In this document: in pieces, positions 13,251-24,439 of the stretch
Position numbering within the stretch: position 1 is the stretch's first letter
Layout: the number at the start of each line of letters is the position of its first letter
Assembly: GCA_016713735.1 (NCBI GenBank)
Contig: JADJOP010000037.1
Location: 124,001 to 188,000, forward strand
Direction of reading: 5' to 3'
DNA length: 64,000 nt
Origin: Bryobacterales bacterium
GTDB taxonomy: Bacteria; Acidobacteriota; Terriglobia; Bryobacterales; Bryobacteraceae
Translations under genes and position numbers: made by a program
The notes under the pieces: model-generated
Seen by the model: the letters and a program-made list of their open reading frames with translations, nothing else
Database searches by the model: none
Told to the model about the DNA's origin: nothing

Positions 13251-13316
13251 GGCACAGCAGTAAGCCGCCCGCCCCGCCCCCCGCTGTACCATCATCAATA
13301 GGCCCACACCACCCCC

Positions 13317-14666
13317 ATGACCTCCCCCCGCATCCTCATCGTCGAAGACGAGGAAAAACTCCGCCGCGTCGTCGAACTCCAACTCCGCTCCGCCGGCTTC
13401 GAAGTCGACTCCGCCGCCTCCGCCGAATCCGCCCTCCGCATCGCCGACCGCGCCGGCCTCATCCTCACCGACCTCCGCCTCCCCGGCATGGACGGCCTCG
13501 AACTCATCGACGCCCTTCGCCGCCAGAACGCCCAAGCCCCCGTCATCGTCATGACCGCCTACGGCACCGTCGAAACCGCGGTCGAAGCCATGAAACGCGG
13601 CGCCGTCGACTTCCTGCCCAAGCCCTTCTCGATGGACCACCTCACCGCCGTCGTCGCCAAAGCCGCCGACCTGCGCAACCTCCGGGAGGAAAACCGCCAG
13701 CTCCGCGCCGAACTCGGCCGCCGCTACGACTTCACCAGCATTGTCGGCTCCAGCCCTCTCATGCAGGAGGTCCTCGCCACCGTCGAACGCGTCGCCGCCT
13801 CGCGCGCCACCGTCCTGCTGTGCGGCGAATCCGGCGTCGGCAAGGATCTCATCGCTCGCGCCATCCACCACCACTCGCCCCGCAACGGCCGCCCCTTCGT
13901 CAAAATCAACTGCACCGCTCTCCCCGAGAACCTCATGGAAAGCGAACTGTTCGGCTACGAAAAAGGCGCCTTCACCGGAGCCGCCCAGTCCAAACCCGGC
14001 AAGTTTGAACAGGCCGACACCGGCACCGTCTTCCTCGACGAAATCGGCGACGTCCCCGCCACCATCCAGGTCAAACTCCTCCGCGTCCTCCAGGAACGCG
14101 AGTTCGAACGCCTCGGCTCCAACAAAACCCTGCGCATCGACGTCCGCATCGTCGCCGCCACCAACGTCGACCTCCGCGCCGCCCTCGAAGAAGGCCGCTT
14201 CCGCGAAGACCTCTACTACCGCCTCAACGTCGTCCCCATCAACATCCCGCCCCTGCGCGACCGCAAAGAGGACATCCCCGCCCTCGTCCGCCGCTTCGTC
14301 GGCAAGTACGCCGAGTGGCCCTGCGACATCGAACCCGCCGCCCTCGAAAAACTCATCTCCTACCACTGGCCCGGCAACGTCCGCGAACTGGAAAACGTCA
14401 TTGAGCGCAGCCTCGTCCTCTCCCCCGGCGGCAACCTCACCGCCGCCTCGGTCCGCCTCGACTCCCACCTCCGCCCCCGCCCCGCCGCCGCCTCCTCCGA
14501 CCCCAGTTTCCTCCCCGAAGGCATGACCCTCGACGACTTCGAACAGTCCATCATTCGCGAAGCCCTCCGCCGCGCCAACGGCAACAAGAGCCAGGCCGCT
14601 CGTCTACTCGGATTAACCCGTAATGCTCTCCGGTACCGACTAGACCAGATGGGCCTCAAAGACTGA
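13317..14666 (+). CDS. Sigma-54-dependent response regulator (NtrC family)
   Basis: A 449-aa three-domain regulator. The receiver domain has the acidic pair ED at 10-11, phospho-acceptor Asp52 in LTDLRLPG and Lys in PKPF. The AAA+ domain has Walker A GESGVGKD, the sigma-54 contact loop GAFTGA, and the DEIGD Walker B. The Fis-type helix-turn-helix at the C-terminus reads NGNKSQAARLLGLTRNALRYRL. It would hydrolyse ATP to open sigma-54 promoters on phosphorylation. No histidine kinase is adjacent, so it is an orphan regulator. I found no -24/-12 promoter in front of the neighbouring protease gene. Confidence 0.95.
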   Translation: MTSPRILIVEDEEKLRRVVELQLRSAGFEVDSAASAESALRIADRAGLILTDLRLPGMDGLELIDALRRQNAQAPVIVMTAYGTVETAVEAMKRGAVDFLPKPFSMDHLTAVVAKAADLRNLREENRQLRAELGRRYDFTSIVGSSPLMQEVLATVERVAASRATVLLCGESGVGKDLIARAIHHHSPRNGRPFVKINCTALPENLMESELFGYEKGAFTGAAQSKPGKFEQADTGTVFLDEIGDVPATIQVKLLRVLQEREFERLGSNKTLRIDVRIVAATNVDLRAALEEGRFREDLYYRLNVVPINIPPLRDRKEDIPALVRRFVGKYAEWPCDIEPAALEKLISYHWPGNVRELENVIERSLVLSPGGNLTAASVRLDSHLRPRPAAASSDPSFLPEGMTLDDFEQSIIREALRRANGNKSQAARLLGLTRNALRYRLDQMGLKD

Positions 14667-14855
14667 CCAAAACCCTGTCATTTTTACACGGTAAATCCTT
14701 CCTAGACCGTAACTTGAGACGGTAGTGCGGCCTCTCCCCGAGCCTGGGAAAAAAAATCCACCGCACAAGCAACCTTTCTTTCCACTGAGCACCCCTGGAG
14801 GCCTCTCCTCCTCGACCGATCGGTCCGATAGTTGCACCAGAAGGCAGCTCCGTAC

Positions 14856-17800
14856 ATGAGTTTCACTAATCTAACATCACTCCCCAAAAATGTTTTATTC
14901 TCCGCTGCGCTCATTCTCCTGTTCTCCTCTGCTCTCACCGCGCAACAGGACAGCCCCCGTGGCGCCGTCGGCGCTCAGAAAATCCGCGATTGGAATACGC
15001 GCATTCTGCAACTGCAGGAGCGGCTCGAAAACAGCCCCGCTCTAGCACGCCTTGCCGTCCGGCTCGAGGCCACCCCCATCTTCCAGCAACGCCTCGCCGC
15101 CATGGCCGCTCTCGTCGACGAGGATCCCCAGGCCGTTCTCGATACAGCCTTCTCCGCGCCCATGCTGCGCACGTTGTCGGACGCCTTCCCTGAGGCCGTG
15201 CTCGAGGAAGAGGGTGAGTTCTCCGGTCTCGCTGAACACGTCGTCGCCGACGACCACACGATGAGCGAGGGCACCTCGCACATCCGCATGCAGAGCGGCA
15301 AGGAGTGGCTCCGCGTGAGCTTCGCGGGCCCGGCGCCCGACGTCCAATGCAGCCAGAACCTGCGTGTCCGCGGCGTCAGGGTCGGCGGCGCGGTCGCCGC
15401 CGCCGATGGCGCCACCTCCAGCGCCGGCGGTCCCGTCTCCACTTGCGCCACCACCGGCACGCAATACATCGCCGTCCTGCTGGTTACCTTCCCCGGCGTG
15501 GCGGCCCCCTCCAGCGTCACCCCCGAGCTCGTTGACAAGATCTTCTTCCAGGCCAATGGCCGCTCGGTGGATACCTACTGGCGCGAGGCCAGCCAGGGAA
15601 AAACCAGCGCCTCCGGCAAGGTCTTTGGCTGGTACACGCTGGACGCAGCCTACTCCTGCAGCCAGTACTACCCGATGCGCGACGCCGCCATCCGCGCCGC
15701 CGACAAGGATGTCGATTTCCGCTCCTTCAACCGCGTCATGATCATCTTTCCCCAACCCTCCGGCTGCGGATGGGCCGGCCTGGGCACCCTCGGCTGCTCC
15801 TACCTCACCTCCCCCAACGACGGCAACTTCACCGCCTCCACCTCCTGGCTGGCCGCCACCTACATGTCCAGCATCGACAACGGCGTCAAACTCGCCACCC
15901 ACGAAGGCGGCCATAACCTCGGCCTCAACCACGCCCGCACCTACGACTTCGGCGCGCTGCCCCTCGGCGCCATCGGCGCCACGCCCTCGGTCACCGAATA
16001 TGGCGACGCCTTCTCCACCATGGGCTCCTGGAACCTCGGCCACTACTCGGCCCCCAACAAGGTGCGCTTGAAGTGGTTCGATACCACCACCCAGGCCCCC
16101 ACCGTCACCTCGGGCGGCGTCTACGATCTCATCCCCTTTGCCTCCGCCACGCCCGGCCGCCAGGCCCTCAAAATCCAGCGCGGCGCCGGCAACAACGCCT
16201 GGCTCTGGCTGGAATACCGCCAGCCTCTCGGCATTTTTGAATCCACCCTCGGTTCCCAAATCCACTCCGGCGCCTCCATCCGCTATGAGGAGTCCACCAC
16301 CGCCTACACAAACCTCCTCGATTTCACACCCGAAACCAGTTCCTGGGGCGATCCGGCTCTCACCGTAGGCAAAACCTGGACCGATCCCTACTCCAACCTC
16401 TCCATCCTCGTCCAAAGCGCCACCTCCAGCGGCCTCTCGGTGAACGTTAGCTACGGATCGACGCCCTGCATCCGCAACGCCCCCACTCTCTCCGTGTCGC
16501 CTTCCAACCCCAGCGGCAACGCCGGCTCCAAACTCAACTACACCGTCACCGTCGCCAATAAGGACTCCTCCGGCTGCCCGGCCTCGACTTTTGAGCCAAG
16601 CTCCAGCCTGCCCTCCGCCTGGACGACCACCTACTCCACCTCCGGCCTCACCGTGGAGCCCGGCGCCAGCGCTGAGTTCACCATGTCCAAGACCATCCCC
16701 GCCGGTACGGCAACGGCCACCTATCCCGCCAACGTCTCGGTCAGCGACGTCAATCACAGCGCCATCACCGCCTCGGCCAGCGCCACCGTCACCGTCGTCT
16801 GCGTCTACGCCGCACCCACGGTCAGCCTCTCGCCTTCCAGCCAGAGCGGCGCACCCGGCACGCCCCTTACCTACACCGTCAATGTCGTCAACAACGATTC
16901 GGCCTCCTGCCCCACGGCCACCCTGGCCCCTAGCTCCACCTCCCCCGCCGGCTGGACCACCTCCTTCTCCACCTCCGGCCTCAAGCTCGCCCCTGCCGCT
17001 TCGGGCAACTTCACCATGACCAAGACCATCCCCACCGGCATCGCCGCCAAAACCTACCCCGTGACCGTCCACGTCAGCGACTACAAACACAATCAGGGAA
17101 CCTCCGGCAGCGCCGTGGTCACCGCCGCATCCAACTGCACCTACGCCGCGCCCACCATCACCCTCTCGCCGGCCAGCCAGAGCGGAGCCCCCGGAGCCCA
17201 GCTCGCCTACACCGTCACCGTCGTCAACAACGACTCCTCCTCCTGCTCGCCCGCCACCCTGACACCGAGTTCATCCACGCCGTCCGGCTGGACCTCCGCC
17301 TACTCCCAATCCAGCCTCACGCTGGAACCCGGCGCCTCCGGCAACTTCACCCTCACCAAAACCATACCCGCCAATGCCGCCGCCAACACCTACACCGTTG
17401 GCCTCAACCTCAGCGACGCCAACCACAACCAGGCCGCCTCGGCCAGCGCCACCGTCACCGCGTCGTCCTCCTGCACCTACGCCGCCCCCACGCTCACCGT
17501 CTCGCCCGCCAACCAAAGCGGCGCCGCCGGCACGCAGATCACCTACACCGTCACCGTCCTCAACAACGACTCCTCACCTTGCGCCGCCGCCAGGTTCGCC
17601 CCCAGCACCGTCCTGCCTTCCGGCTGGACCACCTCGTTTTCCACGCCTCTGCTCATCCTCGCCCCGGGCGCATCGGGCAACTTCACCATGACCAAGACCA
17701 TCCCCGCCAACGCCGCCCGCCAACACCTATAAGGTGAGCGTGAACGTCAGCGACAACAACCACAACCAGGGTGCCTCGGCCAACGCCACCGTCACCTCGG

Positions 17801-19438
17801 CCGCCTCCTGCGACTACGCCGCGCCCACCGTCACCCTCTCGCCCGCGAACCTCAGCGGCGCCGCCGGCACAAAGCTCGTCTACACCGTCACCGTCGTCAA
17901 CAACGACTCCTCCACCTGCAACGCATCCACCCTCATGCCCAGTTCGTCCCTGCCCACCGGCTGGACTACTGCCTACTCCACCACCGGCCTCAAACTCGAT
18001 CCCGGCGCCTCGGGCAACTTCACCATGACCAAGACCATCCCCGCCAACGCCGCCGTCAACACCTATCCCGTCAGCCTCAACGTCAGCGACAACAACCACA
18101 ACCAGGGCGCCTCGGCCAGCGCCACCGTCACCTCCTCAAACGCCTCTTGCTCCCACGCCCCGCCCTCGGTCACCGTCTCGCCCGCCGACCAGAGCGGCGC
18201 ACCTGGCGGCAAATTGACCTACACGGTCACCGTCGTCAACAACGACACTTCGGCCTGCGCCGCGGCCACCCTGGCCCCCAGCTCGGCCCTGCCCTCCGGC
18301 TGGACTCACTCCTTCTCCACCTCCGGCCTCAAGCTCGCCCCAGGCGCATCGGGCAACTTCACCATGACCAAGACCATCCCCGCCAACGCCGCCCCCAACA
18401 CCTACAAGGTGAGCGTCAACGTCAGCGACAACAAACATAACCAGGGCGCCTCGGCCTACGCCACCGTCACGGGCTCGGCCTGCACCTACTCCAGTCCCAG
18501 CGTCACCATCTCGCCCGCCAGCCAAAGCGGGGCCCCCGGCTCGAAACTCAACTACTCGGTCACCGTCGTCAATAAGGACACCTCCTCCTGCCCGTCGGCG
18601 ACCTTCGCTCCCAGTTCCGCACTGCCCTCTGGCTGGACCACCTCTTACTCCACCGCAAGCCTCAAGCTCGCCCCGGGCGCATCGGGCAACTTCACCATGA
18701 CCAAGACCATCCCCGCCAACGCCCCCGCCAACACCTACGGCGTCATGGTCACTCTCGGCGACGCCAACCACAATCAGTCCGCCACGGCCAGCGCCACCGT
18801 CACCTCATCGTGCGTCCGCGCCGCCCCCAGCCTCACCATCTCCCCCGGCCAGCCAAAGCGGAGCCCCAGGCACGCCGCTCAACTACACCATCACCGTAGC
18901 CAACAAGGACACCGCCGCCTGCGCCGCGTCCACATTCGCCCCCAGCTCCACCCTCCCCTCCGGCTGGACAACCTCGTTCTCCACCTCCGGACTCAGCATC
19001 GCCCCCGGCGCCTCAGCCAACTTCAGCATGACCAAGACCATCCCCGCCGGCGCGGCCGCCAACACCTACGCCGTGAATGTCAACGTCAGCGACGCCAACC
19101 ACAACCAGGGCGCCTCGGCCAGCGCCACCGTCACGACCGTCGCCTCGGGCCTCTCGGTTACCCTCAGCTCACCCAGCGGCGCGCTGGCCCTGGATGACTA
19201 CATCTCCCTTACCGCCTTGGTCGTCTCCGGCGGAAACCCCGTCGCCGGCGCCATGGTCGGCTTCAGCGTGAAACAGCCCAACGGCAGCACTTCGGTGAGC
19301 GTCTCCATCACCAACGCCTCCGGCGTGGCCACGCGCACGGTCCGCGCCACCCAGTCCGGCGCCTGGAGCGCCACGGCCAGCACCTACCTCTCCGGTAAGT
19401 CGGCCCTCTCCAACACCGTCAGCTGGTCGGCGAACTAG
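14856..19438 (+). CDS. Secreted zinc metalloprotease with eight Ig-like repeats (two frameshifts)
   Basis: The ATG at 14856 follows an AAGG site and begins a signal peptide (LFSAALILLFSSALTAQ); a TTG at 14832 is the longer alternative. The catalytic domain carries HEGGHNLGLNH at 15900-15932, the metzincin zinc motif HExxHxxGxxH, as in gametolysin-like (M11) and M6-like secreted proteases. From 16467 eight repeats of about 111 residues follow, each starting with Cys and ending in NHNQGASASATVT-like strands, then an invasin-like Ig domain to 19438. Two single-base insertions break the frame: a third C at 17716-17718 (stop at 17730-17732) and a second G at 18847-18848. Comparing the repeats shows each extra base directly. 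Removing both gives one chain of about 1525 aa. As read, the protein ends after the fourth repeat. Confidence 0.85.
16467..19139 (+). repeat. Eight tandem Ig-like (NEW3/COG1470-type) repeat units
   Basis: Units start at the conserved Cys codons 16467, 16800, 17136, 17472, 17809, 18148, 18481 and 18811, a period of 330-339 bases. Each encodes APTVTLSP, a GAPGTKLTYTVTVVNND-like strand, a second Cys, SGWTTSYST, LAPGASGNFTMTKTIPA and NVSDNNHNQ. The stretch encoding TMTKTIPANAA is nearly identical between units at DNA level, so recombination or misassembly between units is possible. Confidence 0.9.
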
Positions 19439-19454
19439 CCCGCCCAAAACGAAT

Positions 19455-19514
19455 CGAGCCGGCGTAGGCGGGCGCTTCCGGCCCCCCGGACGCGCCCGCC
19501 TTCCCGCCGGCTCG
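19455..19514. terminator. Long GC-rich hairpin between convergent genes (bidirectional terminator-like)
   Basis: CGAGCCGGCG at 19455 pairs with CGCCGGCTCG ending at 19514; inside, GGCGGGCGC pairs with GCGCCCGCC and TCCGG with CCGGA. The stem is almost continuous over 60 bases. It sits between the stop codons of the protease gene (19438, plus) and the PEP-CTERM gene (19539, minus), where a terminator for both is expected. There is no T tract, so it may instead be a REP-like repeat. Confidence 0.6.
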
Positions 19515-19538
19515 TGAATCAGATCAGCGAACTTGGCT

Positions 19539-20194
19539 CTACCGCGCCAGCCGCTTCCGCGCTACGCCCAACGCCAACAACCCGGCGCCCATCAGCGCAT
19601 AGGTCGACGGCTCCGGCACATTGCCCTGCGGCGGCGGCGGCGGTTCGCCCGGCACCGTGATCACGAAATCGCTCAAGTTGGCGTTCGTGCCCAGCCGCTG
19701 CACATGCATCCCGATCCGGTTGCCGCCCGTCGTGCTGAAGGAATCCAGCAGATCCTGGAACGTGTTGCCGCCCTGCAGCGTAAAGAAGGCCGACATCCAC
19801 TCGCCAGGATCGATGCCATTGCTGACACCGCCCTGCTCCTCGCGCTCAATCTGGTAATCCGCGCTCAGGAAGATCGATCCGCCGCCATTCACCGCGCCGG
19901 GGAACAAAACGGGGTTCATGTCAACACCCGTCCCATTGACGATCGAATCCAGCGTGTCCAGCACACCGTCGCTGTCGTCGAAATTGATCTGCGTAACAGT
20001 CGACCCGAGCAGGCCGATATTCTCGAACAGGAACTTCACGCTCCCCGACCCTCGTCGGTCACCGTCACCTGCATTTGGTCGGCCATCGCCTCGCAGCTCG
20101 AGTAGTTCGCCGGCGTCTTGCAGTCAAAACCCAGCACAGCGGCGTGCAATGGCATCGCTGCCAAAATGGCGCTCACTATCCATGCCCTTTTCAT
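19539..20194 (-). CDS. PEP-CTERM sorting-domain protein (one frameshift)
   Basis: The start at 20192-20194 has an AGGAGAAG ribosome site and opens a signal peptide (MKRAWIVSAILAAMPLHAAV). The frame then stops after TVTDEGRGA, but one base inserted in the G run at about 20048-20051 continues as SGSVKFLFENIGLLG through to the end. The C-terminus has a proline spacer and VPEPSTYALMGAGLLALG followed by basic residues, the PEP-CTERM signal cut by an exosortase. The total would be about 218 aa. PEP-CTERM proteins are exported and linked to the envelope or exopolysaccharide. No exosortase is in the window. The body is an unknown beta-rich domain. Confidence 0.8.
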
Positions 20195-20478
20195 TTCTTG
20201 TTCTTCTCCTCCGTCTGGAAGCTCAAATCTCAGCTCTCAACTTAGGGGATCAGGCACAAAGGAAAAAGGCCCAGCGGTGGCATCGAGTTCTATAACTCAA
20301 TCCGCGAAACGACTCTGAATCAACCCCGAAACGAGCCATCAGTACCAAGTCCACACGCAAGGCCACTTGGTTTCAAACGCTTGAAGATCAGAAAAGTACT
20401 AGCACACGACTGGTACTAATCCTGGACAGCGATGCAAAGAAAATCTCCGCCAGTCGATTGTTTACGGGCGGCTTTCCT

Positions 20479-21479
20479 TCACCACGCCCCCGCCACCTGC
20501 CCCGTCACCAGGTCCGTCCAAGCCGCCTCACCCACCGGGCACATCAACCCCGCCCCAATCCACTCACCAACCGCCGCCCCGACCAGCGCGGACCTCTCCA
20601 CCCCTCCAGCCCCTCCACCCCCAGAACCACCCATACAAAATTCTCCACCGCCGGATAGTGCAAATTCCCATGCGGCGGCAGCAACTCCTCCCCCGCCGGC
20701 GACAACAACCGCCCGCTATTCAACGGCGTCATCTCAATCGCTCCATCCGTCCCCACAATCCGGCACTCATCCCGCTCCACCCGCGAATGCCACCGCACAT
20801 CCACCATCCCCCGCACCCCGCCCCCATACTCCACCAGCACCGTCGCCGAATCCTCCACCTCCCGCGCATGCACCGCCCGCCCCTTCAACCCCACCGCCCG
20901 CTCCGGCTTCCCAAACCAGAAGTTCAGCAGATCAATCCTGTGCGACCCCACGTCATACAACGGCCCGCCCCCGGCCAGCTTCGGATCCACCAGCCACCCG
21001 CGAAACCCGTCCACCGGATCGAACCACGAGTGCAGCCGCAACTCCGCCAGCACCGGCTTCCCAATCGCCCCCGCCCGCATCAACTCCCGCGCCCGCAACA
21101 CCGCCGGATACAGCCGCCGGTAATACGCCACCCCCAGCAACCGCCCGCACTCCCCGGCCACCCGCGCCATCTCCTCCGCCTCGGCCGCATCCATCGCCGT
21201 CGGCTTCTCACACAACACATGCTTCCCCGCCCGCAGCGCAGCCATCGATTGCGGAGCATGCATTGCCACCGGCGTCGCCACATACAGCGCGTCAAACTCG
21301 CCCCACTCGAGCGCCTCCCCCACCGTCCCCCACACCCGCGGCGCCCACAGCCGCCCCTTCTCCTCATCGCGCGACACAACCCCCACTAGCTCGCTCCGCG
21401 GCTCGCTCTGAATCGCCGGCAACACGCGCTTGGTCGCAATGTCGCCCACCCCCGCCAGCACCCACCGCAGCTTCTTCAT
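20479..21479 (-). CDS. Gfo/Idh/MocA-family oxidoreductase (one frameshift near C-terminus)
   Basis: The start at 21477-21479 begins the Rossmann fold with WVLAGVGDIA; CEKPTAM near residue 92 is the Gfo/Idh/MocA catalytic EKP, and GGGPLYDVGSHRIDL near residue 170 is the second active-site region. The open frame ends at 20544 in a low-complexity tail after ENFVWVVLG. One base added in the run at 20601-20604 restores CPVGEAAWTDLVTGQVAGAW and a stop at 20479, which fits the family C-terminus. These are NAD(P)-dependent sugar dehydrogenases or related. Its ATG overlaps the rhomboid stop, so it is the third gene of an MFS-rhomboid-oxidoreductase operon. Confidence 0.85.
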
Positions 21480-22303
21480 CGCGATACCGACAAGCCCATC
21501 AACAAGAACGACAGCAGCGTCACCGCCACACACGCAACAGCTACCCACCGCAGCACGCGGTCCTTCATCCCCCCGTCGCGGGCCTCAATCCCCGCCAGCC
21601 ATGCCGCGCCAAAGCCGCCCGCCAGCCCGCCAATGTGCGCCGCGTTGTCGATCGGCAGGAACCCCAGCAGCCCGATCACAATGCCATACACCGCCATCCG
21701 CACGTAGGCCGACTTGATCGCCTGCGCCATCGCCGTCCGGTGCAGCATCCCCACCGCGATCATCGCCCCGATCAAGCCAAAGATCCCCGCCGACGCCCCA
21801 ATCGACAACCGCGTCCCAAAGAAATAGCTCAGATAGAAGCCCAACGCCGTCGCCACCGTCCAGATGGCCACCGTGCGCGGCGTCCCGTAAATCTCCTCCA
21901 CCTGCGGACCAATGTCCATCAGCGCCCACATGTTCATGCCGATATGCATCAACCCGCCGTGCAGATAGCCCGCCGTGATCACCCGCCACCAGTCGCCCAC
22001 ATACAGCCCCTCGCGGTACATCCCGCCGAAGATGATCAGCGTCCGCGGATCGAGGTTCATGAACGCCCCGTCGTTGCCCGCCTTCATGCTCACCACCACC
22101 GTGCCCAGATACAGCCCCACATTGGCCAGCAGCAACACCGACGTCGCCGCCCGCCGCGCCGGAACCAGCCCGCCCAGCAGATCGTCCGGCATCCGCAAAT
22201 CGATCGATCGCGGACCCACCTGGTGCCCGCAATACTCGCACACCTTATCGCTCGCGTTGATGAACGCCCGGCAGTTCGAGCACATTCTCCTGGAATCAGC
22301 CAT
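21476..22303 (-). CDS. Rhomboid-family intramembrane serine protease with N-terminal zinc ribbon
   Basis: A 275-aa protein. A CxxC...CxxC zinc ribbon (MCSNC, CEYCG) at residues 8-26 precedes six or so transmembrane helices. The rhomboid signatures are present: HGGLMHIGMNMWAL after TM1-2, the catalytic serine in GASAGIFGLIG, and the catalytic histidine in AAHIGGL. Rhomboids cut membrane proteins within the bilayer. It starts six bases after the MFS gene and overlaps the Gfo/Idh start, so all three are one operon, although the functional link is not clear. Confidence 0.92.
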   Translation of the reverse strand: MADSRRMCSNCRAFINASDKVCEYCGHQVGPRSIDLRMPDDLLGGLVPARRAATSVLLLANVGLYLGTVVVSMKAGNDGAFMNLDPRTLIIFGGMYREGLYVGDWWRVITAGYLHGGLMHIGMNMWALMDIGPQVEEIYGTPRTVAIWTVATALGFYLSYFFGTRLSIGASAGIFGLIGAMIAVGMLHRTAMAQAIKSAYVRMAVYGIVIGLLGFLPIDNAAHIGGLAGGFGAAWLAGIEARDGGMKDRVLRWVAVACVAVTLLSFLLMGLSVSR

Positions 22304-22309
22304 GTCCTG

Positions 22310-23586
22310 TTATTGTAACGGCCCGGCCCCGTTCTCCAGCGGCCGCGACGCGTCGATCTTCACCCACAGCAGCGCGCCCGTCAACAGCATCGCCGCCATC
22401 GGCACAAACGGCGCGTCATAGCTCCCCGTCGCCTGCACGATATATCCGAACGCCACCGACCCCGTCAGCCCGCCCGCCTGCGCCGCCGTGTTGAACAACC
22501 CCACCATCGCCCCCGCATGCCGCTGCCCGATGTCCAGGCACAACCCGAACACTCCTCCCATCTGGAACGTGATCGCTCCATACACCAGCCCCAGAAACAC
22601 CAGCGCCGTCAGCCCATCGCGCGACCCCATCGCCGCCAGCGTGAACAACCCCGCCGCAAACAGCGAAGTCATACTCACCGCCCGCCGCCCCACCTTCGGC
22701 CCCCACCGCTTCACCAGCGCATCGCTCACGAATCCCCCCGCCAGGTTCGAGCACGCCGCCATCGCATACGGCAGCGCCGACCAATACAGGCTCCCCTCGC
22801 CCATCCCCCGCCCCTTCACGAGAAACGTATGCAGCCAGGTCTGGAAGAAGTTGAACCCATACGCATACGTGAACACCATCGCCATCGCCGCCAACACCGA
22901 CGAGTTCGTCAGCGCCGCCCGCCACGGAAACCCGCCCCCATGCCCGCTCGCCCCTTCCCCAGTGCCCCCGCCGCGCCCGTCCCCTCGGCCACATGCGCCA
23001 CACCCCGCTTCTCTTCCGGATAGTCGCGAAACCAAGCAAACCACACCACCGACCAAATCACACCCAGCGCTCCGAAAATGAAAAACGACGCCCGCCACCC
23101 CCACCGCATCTGAATCGGCACCACCAGCAGCGGCGCCAGCCCGCCCCCAATCTGGCTCGCCATCAGCGTCACACCCGACATCGTCGCGTGCTGCGACTTG
23201 GGAAACCAACGCGACACCACCACCGACGAATTCGGAAACGCCCCCGCCTCGCCCGCTCCAAAACAAAACCGCACAACCAGCAGCCAGTAGTAATTCGTCA
23301 CCATCCCCGTCAACGCCGTGAACGCCGACCACCACGTGACAATCCGCGTCAGCACCCGCCGCGGCCCCAACCGGTCGCCCATCACTCCCGTCGGAATCTC
23401 AAACACCCCATAGGCGAGCGTGAACATCCCCGTCACCCATCCCCACCCCGCCGGCGAAATCCCCAACTCCGCCTGCATCCTCGGCCCCGCCACCGAAATG
23501 CACACCCGGTCCAGGTACGTGATCGCAAACAGCAAAATCAGCAGCGCCACAACGCCGTGCCGGTCGTAATTTCGTGTCTCTCTCAT
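22310..23586 (-). CDS. MFS transporter, ACS/hexuronate-like family (one frameshift)
   Basis: Two overlapping frames make one transporter. The start at 23584-23586 (MRETRNYDRHG) leads into TM1 with TYLDRVCIS and the MFS motif GDRLGPRR near residue 72, followed by FCFGAGEAGAFP, typical of the anion:cation symporter (glucarate/hexuronate) group. The first half runs out in a Gly/Arg stretch. Adding one base to the run of five G (minus strand; 22966-22970) continues as GTGEGASG, then the second six helices to the stop at 22310. The total is about 425 aa. Hexuronate or glucarate uptake would fit the glucarate dehydratase at 55963, but that is only suggestive. Confidence 0.85.
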
Positions 23587-23663
23587 ACGCGCAAGGGGTT
23601 CGCCATTCTCGCACGCCCGCCCTCCGCCGCGCACTCCACCGCCACCCGCATATACTGAACCCC

Positions 23664-24395
23664 ATGTCCCTCATCACCGAAATCGCCCCGGACCTCTTCC
23701 GCATCTCCCTCTTCGCCCCCGACCTCAACCTCCAGTTCAACCACTTCCTCGTCCGCGACGACGAACCCCTCCTCTTCCACGCCGGCCTCCGCGGCATGTT
23801 TCCCGCCCTCCGCGAAGCCGTCGCCTCCCTGATCGATCCCGCCTCCCTCCGCCACATCGGCTTCTCCCACTTTGAATCCGACGAATGCGGCGCCCTCAAC
23901 TCCTGGCTCGACCTCGCCCCCCACGCCCACCCCGTCTGCGGCCTCATCGGCGCCATGGTCAGCGTCAACGACTTCTCCAACCGCCCGTCGCGCATCCTCC
24001 AACCCGGCGAAGTCCTCGCCACCGGCAAATACCGCTACCGCTTCATCCCCACGCCCCACGTCCCCCACGGCTGGGACGCCGGCGTCATGTTCGAAGAGAC
24101 CCGCTCCACCCTCTTCTGCTCTGACCTCTTCCACCAATGGGGCGAACGCGCGCCGCTCACCCGCGACTCCCTGCTCGAACCCGCCCGCGAAGCGCTCCTC
24201 TTCACCGAAAACAGCCCCTTCGCCGGCTACATCCCTTACACCCGCCACACCGGCCAGATCCTCTCGAACCTCGCCGCCGAAAACCCGCGCACCCTGGCCA
24301 CCATGCACGGCTCCAGTTTCGAAGGCAACGCCACCCCCGAACTCCACGGCCTCGCCGCCATCATGAAAGAGGTGCTCGGCCCCAAGAGCGAATAG
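23664..24395 (+). CDS. MBL-fold hydrolase, flavodiiron-like (ODP) type
   Basis: A 243-aa metallo-beta-lactamase-fold protein. The ATG at 23664 precedes the family start ITEIAPDLFRISLF. The FNHFLV and GLRGMFPAL segments and the IGFSHFESDECG motif are as in the di-iron ODP/FprA group, which has H-x-E-x-D in place of H-x-H-x-D-H. TPHVPHGWDAGVMFEE and LFCSDLFHQWG supply further metal ligands. The flavodoxin half of full flavodiiron proteins is absent. It may be an O2- or NO-related or hydrolytic enzyme; no partner gene is adjacent. It is divergent from the MFS operon with 77 bases between. Confidence 0.8.
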   Translation: MSLITEIAPDLFRISLFAPDLNLQFNHFLVRDDEPLLFHAGLRGMFPALREAVASLIDPASLRHIGFSHFESDECGALNSWLDLAPHAHPVCGLIGAMVSVNDFSNRPSRILQPGEVLATGKYRYRFIPTPHVPHGWDAGVMFEETRSTLFCSDLFHQWGERAPLTRDSLLEPAREALLFTENSPFAGYIPYTRHTGQILSNLAAENPRTLATMHGSSFEGNATPELHGLAAIMKEVLGPKSE

Positions 24396-24439
24396 TCCGA
24401 AACCCGCGCTGCCCCTCGCCCTCTCGCTATCCTGTACGG

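Noticed and set aside
15042..17090. Open frame of 682 codons antisense to the metalloprotease
   Set aside because: Gly- and Ala-rich, no family signal, mirrors GC-rich codon use on the other strand.
20432..22318. Plus-strand frame of 628 codons over the Gfo/Idh and rhomboid genes
   Set aside because: Pro/His/Arg-rich composition; both opposite-strand genes have clear family motifs.
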